Source of the DNA: Paenibacillus brasilensis
GTDB lineage: Bacteria; Bacillota; Bacilli; Paenibacillales; Paenibacillaceae
Length of the DNA: 64,000 nt
Reading direction: 5' to 3'
Assembly (NCBI RefSeq): GCF_009363115.1
Contig: NZ_CP045298.1
Span: 744,001-808,000 of the forward strand
In this document: piece by piece, positions 9,383-18,467 of the stretch
How positions within the stretch are numbered: position 1 is the stretch's first letter
Layout of the letters: each line of letters begins with the position of its first letter
Position numbers and translations under genes: made by a program
The notes under the pieces: generated by a model
What the model was told of the DNA's origin: nothing
Database searches by the model: none
The model's input: the letters and a program-made list of their open reading frames with translations, nothing else

Positions 9383-10993
9383 CTAGTTAAGTACTGAATT
9401 CACCGCAGCGAGCGCGTCGATCAGACCATAGCCGTAGCCATTGTTCGGTGAAGACCGATACTGGCTGTCAGTCAGCGGCGTCGCTGTTTTTGAAATCACA
9501 TCCTCCAGCTGATCTACCGTCAAAGATGGCTTGGCCTGGAGAAGCAGTGCCACCAATCCGACTGTATGCGGACCTGCCATGGAAGTACCGTTCCATCCCC
9601 CCTCATACACTCCGCCAGGTACAGAAGAGCGAATGTTTACACCAGGAGCCGAAATTTCAGGCTTCACTTCGCCATAAGGAGAAGGACCGCGCAGCGAGAA
9701 GCTGGCCAGCTTGTTGTTAACGTCGGTGGCCCCTGTGGCATAAGCTTCCGGCAAATTCGCCGGATTGGCTACAGACCCGGCTCCGCCCGGATTTGACCAT
9801 GTTGTGTTGCCTGCGGAGAACTCGGGGAATATCTGAGCCGCTCTCCACGCTTTGGTAACTGGACGGTACCATTCATCCAGACCAGGCCCGCCGCCCCAGG
9901 AGTTATTCACCACATCCGGTGCAAGCTCAGGGTGCTTTTCGCCGCTTTTATCTACAGGAGCAAGAATCCACTGTCCACCATCCAGCAAGATGGAGTCTGT
10001 AGTATCCGGATTAAACACTCGAACGGCAATCCATTGAGCACCGGGAGCAACACCGATCTCATTCGTACCATTACTGTCCGAGCCAACGATCGTACCCATC
10101 GTATGTGTTCCATGTCCTTCTGTATCTGCCGGCAGCGATGCTCCGTTAACCGCATCATACCAGCTCAGTTCTGGGTTAACGACTTGGCCGGAAGCATTCA
10201 AACCACGCCATTTTCTTTTCAGCGCCGGGTGCGTATAATCTACGCCTGTATCGAGATTGGCAACGACAACCCCTTTGCCATCAATGCCCTTGGCCCACAC
10301 CTGTGGTGCTTTGACTTTGGAAATATTCCATTCGGCTCGGCTAGGTGTTACAGCATCCTTGTATACAGATTCCTCCACCGACTTCTGTGCATTCTCTTCC
10401 GTTACAGCCGTGTCTGCAGCAGCTTGTTCGGCTGTCGCTTCCCGGTCTGCTGGCTGGGCATCCTTGTCTATTTCAACCTTTTGCAGCTCGCGTTTTTCAT
10501 CCGGTAAAATTTTATCCACCTCAGGCAGTGTAGCCAGATTATCCAGTACCTCTTTGGTACTCGTTACCGCAAGTGCGTTGACGATAAAGTAGCTCTTGTA
10601 CTTTTTAACGTTGCCGTTGTTGACTTCCTTCTTCAAATATTCTTCCACAGGTTGTTGCGTTTTTTCTGCTGTATCCATAAGCGAGTTCACAACTGTTGTA
10701 CGTACAGACAGCTTGGCAGCAGCGGGGGAAATCTGCTCTGCAGAAGCCTTTTGAAGAGCATGCTTCGCAACCGACTCCGTGTCTACCTGATCTTTTAATT
10801 TAACCAGGTAGGTGACATACTCGCTGTTACTGAATTGCTGGTTCAGCTTGGCTGAAACCTTGGCGGAAATAGTCGAAGCTCCTGCCGAGGAGGTTGAGCT
10901 CGAATCCCCATACACCGGAGAAATCAGAGAAAAAGCAAGAAGAGCGGTAAAACTGACCGACAGCGTCTTTTTGATATTTTTCGACTTAATCAA
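9383..10993 (-). CDS. Secreted S8 serine protease, short paralogue
   Basis: A second subtilase, 536 residues from TTG at 10993. That start is preferred over an in-frame TTG at 11038 because TTG ATT AAG and its upstream sequence align with the start of the larger protease. It carries a signal peptide, an I9-like propeptide and a catalytic domain with NLDTGVDYTHP, EGHGTHTMGT and NGTSMAGPH. It ends right after the catalytic domain and lacks all the MAM, Fn3 and PKD modules of its neighbour. Close similarity through propeptide and catalytic core indicates tandem duplication. It is probably an extracellular general protease. Confidence 0.9.
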   Translation of the reverse strand: MIKSKNIKKTLSVSFTALLAFSLISPVYGDSSSTSSAGASTISAKVSAKLNQQFSNSEYVTYLVKLKDQVDTESVAKHALQKASAEQISPAAAKLSVRTTVVNSLMDTAEKTQQPVEEYLKKEVNNGNVKKYKSYFIVNALAVTSTKEVLDNLATLPEVDKILPDEKRELQKVEIDKDAQPADREATAEQAAADTAVTEENAQKSVEESVYKDAVTPSRAEWNISKVKAPQVWAKGIDGKGVVVANLDTGVDYTHPALKRKWRGLNASGQVVNPELSWYDAVNGASLPADTEGHGTHTMGTIVGSDSNGTNEIGVAPGAQWIAVRVFNPDTTDSILLDGGQWILAPVDKSGEKHPELAPDVVNNSWGGGPGLDEWYRPVTKAWRAAQIFPEFSAGNTTWSNPGGAGSVANPANLPEAYATGATDVNNKLASFSLRGPSPYGEVKPEISAPGVNIRSSVPGGVYEGGWNGTSMAGPHTVGLVALLLQAKPSLTVDQLEDVISKTATPLTDSQYRSSPNNGYGYGLIDALAAVNSVLN

Positions 10994-11120
10994 TACTTTC
11001 CATCTCACTTTACTTGGTTTTTTGATTCTCAAGAACAATCTTCTGACAACCGTATCAAAAGCTCACAAAATAGCCTCTGCTACTCACCTCCTTAAAAAAA
11101 TATAGATGCCGGGGTGATAT
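10994..11120 (-). promoter_or_regulatory. Long leader with 5'-end Shine-Dalgarno-like box, subtilase 2
   Basis: AAGGAGGTGAG at 11083-11093 lies about 94 nt upstream of the TTG start and follows a TCTATATTTTTTT block, as in the leader of the larger protease. The proximal ribosome site is weak (GAGATGGAAAG). The remaining stretch to 11404 is AT-rich with nothing else recognised. Confidence 0.5.
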
Positions 11121-11403
11121 CCATAGGCCTTCATTCTGAGATGAACGAACCCTTGGTGCAGACCGCTGAGAGCGATAATAGGGTCTGGAAAATGTGAATA
11201 AATCTCGAAGAAAGTAAGAGAAAAAATGAAGAAAAAGGTAGGGTAAAAAAACTAGAAGTTATCGAGGAGGTTAATATCCGTATATTAAAATACAATTTAA
11301 AACAAAACAATGTGAAACTTGGTATCTTTTGAATCTAGTATAGTGTCATAAAATCAGATATTCAAGCATTTTTTTGAATTTTACTCCTTTTTTTCTTTAA
11401 GCA

Positions 11404-11477
11404 GAAAAAAATCTCTTCCATTTTCCAAGCGCGTGCGAGTCTTGCCTGTGCGCTTGTATCGGGAAATAGAAGAGATT
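11404..11477 (-). terminator. Intrinsic terminator after the SulP gene
   Basis: AATCTCTTCCATTTTCCAAGCGC (two parts, 11410-11432) pairs with GCGCTTG...GGAAATAGAAGAGATT (11450-11477). On the minus strand the stem is followed by TTTTTTCTGC. It ends the ArsR-SulP transcript. Confidence 0.8.
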
Positions 11478-11509
11478 ATTCGGCATTCGGTAGCAAATCC
11501 AGAAACGCG

Positions 11510-13330
11510 CTAGCTGCCGCTATTTACGGATATCGAAACTGAAACAGCACTATCAGGAAAGGAAGACTTGGACTGGGCGGCTGGCTTATGCAAGCCTGCT
11601 CCTCCCGGCTGTTCTTGCGATTTGCGGCACAGGGTGCCACATTCCCGAAAAGCCATTTGCCTGCATCCAAAACATTGGTTCTGATTCACCAGTGCAAGGG
11701 CTGCTGTAATCGCTTCTCCGGTGTGTTCGAAAAAATGCTCTTGTCCAATCATGTCGTAGCATCCGGTTTTCTGTAGTAATGCCTGCGGTTGAGGCTGAAG
11801 CCCCGACACAAGCACTGTTCCGCCAAACTGTCGGTATTTCTGAATTAATACGGTAAAATTGGCTTCTCCCGTCATGTCCATAAAAGGGACCTTACCCATC
11901 CGCAGCAACAAAATCCCTTGTTGGCGATCAGCCTTGCCCCCCATTCCTGAGCTTTCCAATACAGAAGCTGCACCAAAAAACAGCGGACCTTCCACATTAT
12001 AAATGGCCACCTGTGGGCAATCATGCTGTTCTGTGACCATATGTGCGCCGACTTTTTCATGTTTTACAGAAGGATCAGGCAGTACCTTATTCACCGAAAG
12101 TGTACTGCTCATACGTTTGACGAACAGCACTACCGCCAAAATCAGCCCCACCTCAACAGCTGTGGTCAGCGTCGTAAAAACGGTCAGCAGAAAGGTGACG
12201 ACCAGCACGATAGAATCCGCTGTCCGCGTCTTGAGAATATGTGCAAAATGCTTGCGCTCACTCATATTCCAGGCCACGATCATCAATACCGGAGCCATAC
12301 TTGCCAACGGAATATTGGATGCATAAGGAGCAAAAAGCACCAGAATGAGGAACACAACGAACCCATGCACGATGCCTGACATAGGAGAAACCGCACCGTT
12401 GCGGATATTTGTGGCGGTGCGGGCAATTGCGCCGGTCGCAGGAATGCCGCCAAACAGCGGTGTCAGCAAATTAGCTATCCCTTGGCCAACCAGTTCGCGA
12501 TTGCTGTTATGCTTTGTACCCGTCATTCCGTCAGCTACCACTGCTGATAGCAGAGATTCAATAGCACCCAGCATCGCAATTACGAGTGCCGGTGGCAATA
12601 GCTTCACGATCAAGTCCCAAGTCAGCGCTGGAATATGCAGTTCAGGCAAAGAAGCAGGAATGGCCCCATAAGCAGAGCCGATGGTAGCCACCTGCCCCGG
12701 AAAAAGCCAGGCGGCTACCAATGTTGACAAGAGTAAGCCGACCAGTGACCCCGGTACCTTGGGCCACTTTTTAGGCACCCAAATCAGGGCGGCGAGACAG
12801 ATACAAGCCGTTAGAATGCTATACACATTCAGTGAAGGCAAACGATGGATCAGTTCCGCCATAGAAGGTAAAAAAGTTTCATGCCGCTCTACCCCGCGCA
12901 AGCCGAGAAAGTTGGCAATCTGACCGCTGAAGATCGTCACGGCAATCCCCGCCGTAAACCCAATCGTTACCGGCTTGGGAATAAACTTGATCAGTGCACC
13001 CAGCCTTAGCACGCCCATTAAGACGAGTATAATCCCCGCCATAAAACCGGCTATGAGTAAATTTTCATAACCGTATTGCATGACAATAGCGAGCAAAATG
13101 GGAATAAAGGCACCTGTAGGTCCTCCAATCTGGAATTTGGACCCTCCCAGCAGCGAAACCAAAATTCCTGCCACTATGGTTGTGTACAGCCCATATTCGG
13201 GCTTTACCCCTGATGCAATGGCAAACGCCATGCCAAGCGGAATCGCCACAATCGCAACAATACACCCGGAAATCAGATCCTTTCGCAAAGCCCCTGCATT
13301 ATAGCCCTCGAACCTTCCTATCCACTTCAT
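11510..13330 (-). CDS. SulP-family anion transporter with STAS domain
   Basis: A 606-residue inner-membrane transporter of the SLC26/SulP family (sulfate, bicarbonate or similar anions). It has about 12 hydrophobic segments, then a cytoplasmic STAS domain (about 430-550) beginning near CPQVAIYNVEGPLFFG. A Cys-rich tail follows (CFGC...CGTLC), which is unusual for the family. The ATG at 13330 has AGAAGGG about 10 nt upstream. A longer start at 13360 would overlap the ArsR stop as TAATG and be translationally coupled. Substrate cannot be read from sequence. Confidence 0.88.
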   Translation of the reverse strand: MKWIGRFEGYNAGALRKDLISGCIVAIVAIPLGMAFAIASGVKPEYGLYTTIVAGILVSLLGGSKFQIGGPTGAFIPILLAIVMQYGYENLLIAGFMAGIILVLMGVLRLGALIKFIPKPVTIGFTAGIAVTIFSGQIANFLGLRGVERHETFLPSMAELIHRLPSLNVYSILTACICLAALIWVPKKWPKVPGSLVGLLLSTLVAAWLFPGQVATIGSAYGAIPASLPELHIPALTWDLIVKLLPPALVIAMLGAIESLLSAVVADGMTGTKHNSNRELVGQGIANLLTPLFGGIPATGAIARTATNIRNGAVSPMSGIVHGFVVFLILVLFAPYASNIPLASMAPVLMIVAWNMSERKHFAHILKTRTADSIVLVVTFLLTVFTTLTTAVEVGLILAVVLFVKRMSSTLSVNKVLPDPSVKHEKVGAHMVTEQHDCPQVAIYNVEGPLFFGAASVLESSGMGGKADRQQGILLLRMGKVPFMDMTGEANFTVLIQKYRQFGGTVLVSGLQPQPQALLQKTGCYDMIGQEHFFEHTGEAITAALALVNQNQCFGCRQMAFRECGTLCRKSQEQPGGAGLHKPAAQSKSSFPDSAVSVSISVNSGS

Positions 13331-13359
13331 CCCTGTAACCCTTCTTTTCTGTAATAGCA

Positions 13360-13689
13360 TTACTTCTCGTTGCGTATACCTTCCAGCAACGAAATAGCCT
13401 CAACCAAATGATTGTCAAAAATCCGCCGCGCCACCACAAGCAGCTCCGTCAAAAGCGGGTCACGCAATGAGTACACGACCGTTGTCCCTTCCTTGAAGCT
13501 GTTTACCAAATTTTTGGCCCGCAAAATGGCCAATTGCTGCGATACGGCAGAACCTTCGGAACCGAGAGCAGTCTGCAGCTCGTTCACATTCCTCTCTCCT
13601 TCACTCAGCACCTCCAAAATACGGATGCGCAGAGGGTGAGCCAATGCTTTGAAAAAGTCGGCCTTAAACTTCTGGAGATCTCCTTCCAT
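13360..13689 (-). CDS. ArsR-family transcriptional repressor
   Basis: A 109-residue winged-helix regulator: KALAHPLRIRILEVLSEGE, then the recognition helix region SAVSQQLAILRAKNLV and the beta wing TTVVYSLRDP. It has none of the CxC or HxH metal sites of classic ArsR/SmtB members, so its inducer is unknown. ATG 13689 has a GGATGGAG ribosome site; ATG 13713 is an alternative. It abuts the SulP gene and almost certainly controls it along with itself. Confidence 0.88.
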   Translation of the reverse strand: MEGDLQKFKADFFKALAHPLRIRILEVLSEGERNVNELQTALGSEGSAVSQQLAILRAKNLVNSFKEGTTVVYSLRDPLLTELLVVARRIFDNHLVEAISLLEGIRNEK

Positions 13690-13733
13690 GCTTGCTCCAT
13701 CCCTCTCATACAAATTTCCCTGTAAATGATCAA

Positions 13734-13764
13734 CAATATCTGAATATTTGAATATTTAGTACAA
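13734..13764 (-). promoter_or_regulatory. Candidate promoter with ArsR operator between -35 and -10
   Basis: On the minus strand TTGTAC (13759-13764) and GATATT (13735-13740) are 18 nt apart. The spacer holds AATATT-CA-AATATT, a symmetric AT-rich site typical of ArsR-family operators. Occupancy would block RNA polymerase. The -10 is weak. Confidence 0.5.
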
Positions 13765-13905
13765 TAACAGCTTTGGACCAATTGAAATATGATGTTACTC
13801 ACACTTCACTATGAATAAATTCATATCTTCTCTCCATGCTTCTGCCTTTCAGGGTTGACAGCTTCCACAGGTTTCCATTAACATAACAATTAACTTTAGG
13901 AAAAG

Positions 13906-14142
13906 GGGGCCGACAGACATGAATACAACCACATATTTGAATTTTCGTCTCATCGGCCCCGTTCGGGCGACATGATGGGTGATATCACGCTGTCTGACGG
14001 TGTGATTAACCAGGCTTTTTTATTTTTTATGCTATTGGAAGAATAAGTTATTTTACGTATTTATGATGTACAGATCATAAATGTAATGACACTTTCGGTG
14101 CAGGAAGCCGTAGACGACAAGTCTGCGGCTTTTTTTATTTTT
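13906..14142 (+). promoter_or_regulatory. Structured leader with tandem terminator-like hairpins before rtcB
   Basis: Three hairpins follow one another: GGGGCCGA/TCGGCCCC (13906-13960), a G-U-rich ATCACGCTGTC/GACGGTGTGAT stem (13983-14006) with a T-run shortly after, and a clear intrinsic terminator, AAGCCGTAGAC/GTCTGCGGCTT (14105-14131), followed by TTTTTTATTTTTT. The last ends only 15 nt before the first ATG of rtcB. This could be an attenuator for the RNA-repair operon or a separate small RNA. It matches no riboswitch class I know. Confidence 0.5.
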
Positions 14143-14156
14143 TCAAATTCTAGTTT

Positions 14157-15662
14157 ATGCAGGATTTAATTCATTTACATGAAGAAGGGAACTACACCAA
14201 TTATATGAATATACAACATACCCGAGACTCGTCCTTCCAAGAAGGGCCATATAGCCATCTGATGAAGCTTCCAGCAGGTGATTTGACCGTATATGCTTCT
14301 CCGCAGCTTTTCTCCTCGCTCGATTACAAAGTGTTCGAGATGGCTAATAACAATTTACAAATCCCCGGTATCCGCTATATGGGATACACACCGGATGTAC
14401 ATGTAGGCGTCGGAACCTGCATTGGTACAACGGCTGTATGGGGAATGGAGGACGGGTATGTATCCCCCTCCATCGTCAGCAGCGATATTGGCTGCGGCAT
14501 GCGTGTCCACCTGACCAATATGCACAAGGATGCCCTAAAGGAAACCAAGCTGCGCCGCAAGCTGGTCAAGACCATCGACCAATACCTGCCGATGGAAGCT
14601 CACCAGCGCGGGCATTATTCGGATATTCGACTGGAGCATATTGTACGCAAGGGCCTGCATGGCTTACCCAATAAATATATTCCGGATAGATACACACCCA
14701 AAAAATCCACCTCGCTCACCCATGTAGAACACAGTAAGTTCTCATTTGACGAGGAGGTACTGAATCTCGTCGAAGATCGCACGTGGCACCGAGCTCACCG
14801 ACAGCTTGGCACGCTAGGCGGCGGCAATCATTTCGTCGAAATACAGGCGATTGAAATTGCGGAAGAAAACCGCGAAACAGCCGAAGCCTGGGGCATGTTT
14901 GACGGTCAGGTGGCCGTAATGATCCATTCCGGATCACGGGCTTGGGGTGGAGCCATCAGCCAGACCAGCTCGTCTGCCATTGCCAAAGCAATGGGACGTC
15001 TCGGACTCGGCACCTCCGACCCAAGACTGGTATTCGCACCGCTGGATCATCCCGAGGCTGTACATTATGTTGATATGATGTATTCTGCGCTGAACTATGC
15101 CGTGGTGAATCGGCATCTGATCGCCTATTCCGTACGCGAGGCCTTCCGCGATGTCTTTGGTACAAGGTGCGAGTTGCGTACCTTGTACGATCTGATGCAC
15201 AATTATGCTTGGAAGGAATCTCATCCGGAGCACGGCAGCGTGTTCGTACATCGTAAAGGTGCTACACGCGCACTCCCGGCAGGTCATCCCGACAATCCGC
15301 GACCCTATCAGACAACCGGGCACCCGGCCCTGATTCCAGGCTCTATGGGTACAGCCTCTTATATTATGGTCGGTTTGCCGGGCGGTCAGGATAACTACCA
15401 CTCCATTTGCCATGGAGCGGGCCGTATTCGTTCACGGTCTGCGACCAAACGGCTCGTTAGTGTAGATGATTTTGCCGGAGCGTTGGGTGTAGGGACAGAC
15501 GATGAGATTGTGGTTAATCAGGCATCGCTGGAAAGCATTCTCGACGAATCTCCGCAAGCCTACAAAAATGTAGATGATATTATTGAAAGTGTCACCGGGG
15601 CAGGACTCGCAGCTGTTGTAGCCAAATGCAAGCCGCTGGCCGCCCTGAAAGGAGCCAAATAA
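14157..15662 (+). CDS. rtcB: RtcB-family RNA ligase
   Basis: RtcB joins RNA 2',3'-cyclic phosphate ends to 5'-OH ends using GTP and Mn2+. The 501-residue protein shows [10 protein letters not shown] (metal Asp/Cys), [11 protein letters not shown], the HSGSRAWG block and SICHGAGR, which holds the histidine guanylylated in the family. ATG 14157 lacks a good ribosome site. ATG 14205, with GAAGAAGGGA upstream, is a plausible alternative, giving 485 residues. The AAA ATPase gene starts one base after the stop, so the two form an operon. Confidence 0.9.
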   Translation: MQDLIHLHEEGNYTNYMNIQHTRDSSFQEGPYSHLMKLPAGDLTVYASPQLFSSLDYKVFEMANNNLQIPGIRYMGYTPDVHVGVGTCIGTTAVWGMEDGYVSPSIVSSDIGCGMRVHLTNMHKDALKETKLRRKLVKTIDQYLPMEAHQRGHYSDIRLEHIVRKGLHGLPNKYIPDRYTPKKSTSLTHVEHSKFSFDEEVLNLVEDRTWHRAHRQLGTLGGGNHFVEIQAIEIAEENRETAEAWGMFDGQVAVMIHSGSRAWGGAISQTSSSAIAKAMGRLGLGTSDPRLVFAPLDHPEAVHYVDMMYSALNYAVVNRHLIAYSVREAFRDVFGTRCELRTLYDLMHNYAWKESHPEHGSVFVHRKGATRALPAGHPDNPRPYQTTGHPALIPGSMGTASYIMVGLPGGQDNYHSICHGAGRIRSRSATKRLVSVDDFAGALGVGTDDEIVVNQASLESILDESPQAYKNVDDIIESVTGAGLAAVVAKCKPLAALKGAK

Positions 15663-15663
15663 T

Positions 15664-16944
15664 TTGAGTATAGACATCCCTGCTATTTACCAATTTGATG
15701 AACATACAGATGGGCGTATTACCGGCTATGCCGCTTATGCCCGTCTGATCGACGGCATCAGCGAAGCACTATATAATCGCTATGGCATAAAATATGAGCT
15801 GTATGCCAGTGATGATCCCAATATTGAGTATTGGGACTTGCTGGAGGAGGACATTCGTTCAGGCAGCCCGGAGCTGGAGCATGTGGCACGGGTCTTTGAT
15901 CGTTTGGAGGAACGCACCATCCAATATGACGATGACGGTCCGACTCCAGAATACGGCGTGCATCTGTCGATGCGTAATAATGTGTTCGCCTATCCCAAGT
16001 GGGGCATCGCGCTGGCGCGGGTTCCCTTCTTTCGTGAGAATGGCGTATATAATGAAGATTACGTATTTGCGACAGGCGATCAGGAGTTGCAAAGCTTCCT
16101 CGCGGGAGTACGCGGTCGTGAACGCAAGCAAAATATGAAGCGGGTGACCGTGTTTACCGATACAAGCCGTGGGCTTTCCCGGCAGGCAGAACCCATTACC
16201 CGGGCGATTACGCGGGAAGACGTTATATTAAAAGCCGAAATCAAGCGAGATATTTTCCGTTCACTCGATCAGTTTTTTGAAGCAGATCGCACCTTCTATC
16301 AGACTTATAACATTCCTTACAAACGCGGTATACTGCTGTACGGTCATCCGGGCAACGGCAAAACGACACTTGTAAAATCAATTGCGAGCAGTGTACCGGG
16401 GCCGGCAGCCTACTGGCAAATTACCGAGTACACAACCAGTGAATCGGTCAAAGAGGTATTCGAGGCGGCTACCCGCCTAGCTCCGATGGTGTTGGTCATT
16501 GAGGACATTGATTCCATGCCGCAAGAGGTTCGTTCCTTTTTCCTGAATACGCTTGATGGTGCCACCTCCAAGGAGGGCATCTTCCTGATCGGAACGACCA
16601 ATTATCCTGAAAAAATTGATCCTGGTCTGATGAACCGGGCAGGTCGCTTCGACCGAGCCTATGAAATCAGTTTGCCTGACGAAGCGCTGCGATTAGCATA
16701 TCTCAAGCTGCGCAACTTCCTTGTTTTTGCAGGAGAAGCAGGTACGCAGAAGGCAGCGGCGTTGACCGGCGGCTTTTCGCTGGCACAGCTCGGAGAGCTG
16801 TATGTCAGCGCTGCGCTGGAATGGCACGAGCATGGAAAAGCAGATATCGAGCTGATACTTAAAGACATGCGGGGCGAGCTGGATAAGAGCCGCAAGCAGG
16901 ACTGGTTAAAAAATGCGGCCGAAGGACGAGTTGGATTCTTCTGA
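15664..16944 (+). CDS. AAA+ ATPase paired with RtcB
   Basis: A 426-residue protein: a novel N-terminal part (about 1-185), then an AAA+ core with Walker A GHPGNGKT (about 225), Walker [10 protein letters not shown], sensor-1 IGTTN and arginine-finger region [11 protein letters not shown], closest in style to BCS1/Rix7-like AAA proteins. The TTG start is set by AAAGGAG within the end of rtcB. The tight coupling suggests it remodels RNA-protein substrates, or delivers broken RNA, for the ligase. This role is inferred from position only. Confidence 0.8.
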   Translation: MSIDIPAIYQFDEHTDGRITGYAAYARLIDGISEALYNRYGIKYELYASDDPNIEYWDLLEEDIRSGSPELEHVARVFDRLEERTIQYDDDGPTPEYGVHLSMRNNVFAYPKWGIALARVPFFRENGVYNEDYVFATGDQELQSFLAGVRGRERKQNMKRVTVFTDTSRGLSRQAEPITRAITREDVILKAEIKRDIFRSLDQFFEADRTFYQTYNIPYKRGILLYGHPGNGKTTLVKSIASSVPGPAAYWQITEYTTSESVKEVFEAATRLAPMVLVIEDIDSMPQEVRSFFLNTLDGATSKEGIFLIGTTNYPEKIDPGLMNRAGRFDRAYEISLPDEALRLAYLKLRNFLVFAGEAGTQKAAALTGGFSLAQLGELYVSAALEWHEHGKADIELILKDMRGELDKSRKQDWLKNAAEGRVGFF

Positions 16945-17003
16945 TTTATCCTTTCATTTCCTTATAATTAAATTTATGGTATGTTTATAAACAATAAAGT
17001 ATC

Positions 17004-17206
17004 GAAAGGATGACCTTAAGCCAATGATCTACTAATCCTATTCCACCAAAGAAAAAAATCGTAATCTTACGAATTTTCTGGATAGGATTAGTGTAGGCTT
17101 TGGGTATTAATGATAAGAGCATTGCTTCTTTGACGGGAGCAGTGTATCTTCTTGTTCGTACGTCTACCTCCTATCCAGAAATCAATGGATAAGGAGGTTT
17201 TTTTGC
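17004..17206 (+). promoter_or_regulatory. Translation-coupled attenuator of the MFS pump gene
   Basis: A very short uORF (ATG ATC TAC TAA, 17024-17035; GAAAGGA upstream) overlaps segment 1, CTAATCCTATTCCA. That can pair with segment 2, TGGATAGGATTAG (17080-17092). Segment 2 can instead pair with TCCTATCCA (17169-17177). Otherwise ACCTCCTATCCA pairs with TGGATAAGGAGGT (17166-17198) and is followed by seven T: an intrinsic terminator that also buries the pump's AAGGAGG ribosome site. A ribosome stalled on the uORF would free segment 2 and switch expression on. An alternative uORF starts at 17010. Confidence 0.75.
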
Positions 17207-18364
17207 ATGAAGAGAATACTTGGAATCCTAATGATTAATATCTTCATCGTTATGGTGGGCGTTGGTTTAATTACCCCCATCCTGCCAGAACTGATCATTG
17301 AATTTGGTGCCAGTGGGCAGGCGATCGGTTTATTGGTAGCAGCCTATGGCATAACGCAATTCCTGCTCTCTCCCCTGACTGGACAGCTGTCTGATCGATA
17401 TGGGAGAAAAGTTTTTATCGTCGTAGGTGTTATTGTTTTTGCTGTGGCTAAATTTATCTTTGCTGTTGGAGATGAGCTGTGGATGCTGTATACCTCTAGA
17501 CTTCTGGAAGGAGTGGCAGCAGCCCTGATTGTTCCACCCATGATGGCGTATGTAGCGGATATTACAACAACCGAAGAACGCGCCAAAGGGAACAGCCTGC
17601 TCGCCGCAACCATGTCATTCGGATTTGTTATTGGACCTGGACTGGGTGGTCTTCTTGCAGGATACGGAACGAGAGTGCCGCTTTACGCAGCGACAGGTGC
17701 TGCTATAGCTGCTGTTATTTTTTCAGTGTTTTGTTTGCCAGAAAGTTTATCGAAAGAGCAAATGAAAGCAGCGCGGGCAAGAATTATTCAGAAGGAATCT
17801 ATTTATAAACAATACGCGAGATCGTTGAAGTCAAAATATACGATGCTCTTTGTGCTTGTCCTGGTGATGACCTTTGGACTCGCTAATTTTGAATCTGTTC
17901 TTGGTTTATATGTAACGAACCGTTTTCAATTTTCACCGCAAAATATTGCTGTCATTCTGACCGCAGGTGCTGTGATCGGAGTCGGTATGCAAGCATTAGT
18001 TGTTGCTAAGATAATCAATAAGTTTGGTGAAAAAAGGGTGATCAAAGGATCGCTTCTTTTCACCTCAGTTGCTTATATTTTATTTCTTTTCGCCAAAGAT
18101 TTTTGGAGTATCTTCCTTGTCACTTCCCTTATTTTCTTTGCCACAGCTATGCTTCGTCCAGCTCTTAATACACAATTATCGAAGATGGCAGGGAATGAGC
18201 AAGGTTATGTAGCCGGTATGAATAATGCCTATATGAGTGTCGGGAATATTTTAGGCCCTACTCTAGCAGGATTTTTATTTGATACAAATTTGTTTGCTCC
18301 ATTCATAGCAGGCTGCTGTATTCTGTTGATTATTTTTTTACTTACATTAAAATTGAATAAATGA
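17207..18364 (+). CDS. MFS multidrug efflux pump (NorA/Bmr-like)
   Basis: A 385-residue, 12-helix major facilitator of the drug:H+ antiporter-1 type. The motif A region LTGQLSDRYGRK follows helix 2 and motif C-like GPGLGG lies in helix 5. ATG 17207 is nine nt after AAGGAGG. The leader described separately implies induction by a ribosome-targeting compound. Substrate range cannot be read from sequence; a tetracycline- or macrolide-type pump fits the leader but is inference. Confidence 0.85.
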   Translation: MKRILGILMINIFIVMVGVGLITPILPELIIEFGASGQAIGLLVAAYGITQFLLSPLTGQLSDRYGRKVFIVVGVIVFAVAKFIFAVGDELWMLYTSRLLEGVAAALIVPPMMAYVADITTTEERAKGNSLLAATMSFGFVIGPGLGGLLAGYGTRVPLYAATGAAIAAVIFSVFCLPESLSKEQMKAARARIIQKESIYKQYARSLKSKYTMLFVLVLVMTFGLANFESVLGLYVTNRFQFSPQNIAVILTAGAVIGVGMQALVVAKIINKFGEKRVIKGSLLFTSVAYILFLFAKDFWSIFLVTSLIFFATAMLRPALNTQLSKMAGNEQGYVAGMNNAYMSVGNILGPTLAGFLFDTNLFAPFIAGCCILLIIFLLTLKLNK

Positions 18365-18366
18365 GT

Positions 18367-18427
18367 AAAAGGCAGCTACTGGTGCGAGGCTTTATTTTTC
18401 AATGCCCGGCTGTAGCTGCCTTTTTAT
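18367..18427. terminator. Bidirectional terminator between MFS and ABC genes
   Basis: AAAAGGCAGCTAC (18367-18379) pairs with GTAGCTGCCTTTTT (18412-18425). A- and T-runs on the two sides serve both convergent transcripts. Confidence 0.85.
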
Positions 18428-18467
18428 TCAGTCTAATCGCTTATATTTAATAAACACCCTAATGCCT

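Noticed and set aside
13920..14046. Two overlapping short frames in the rtcB leader (MNTTTYLNF... and MMGDITLSDG...)
   Set aside because: No ribosome sites and they coincide with hairpin sequence; could be leader peptides, but not supportable.
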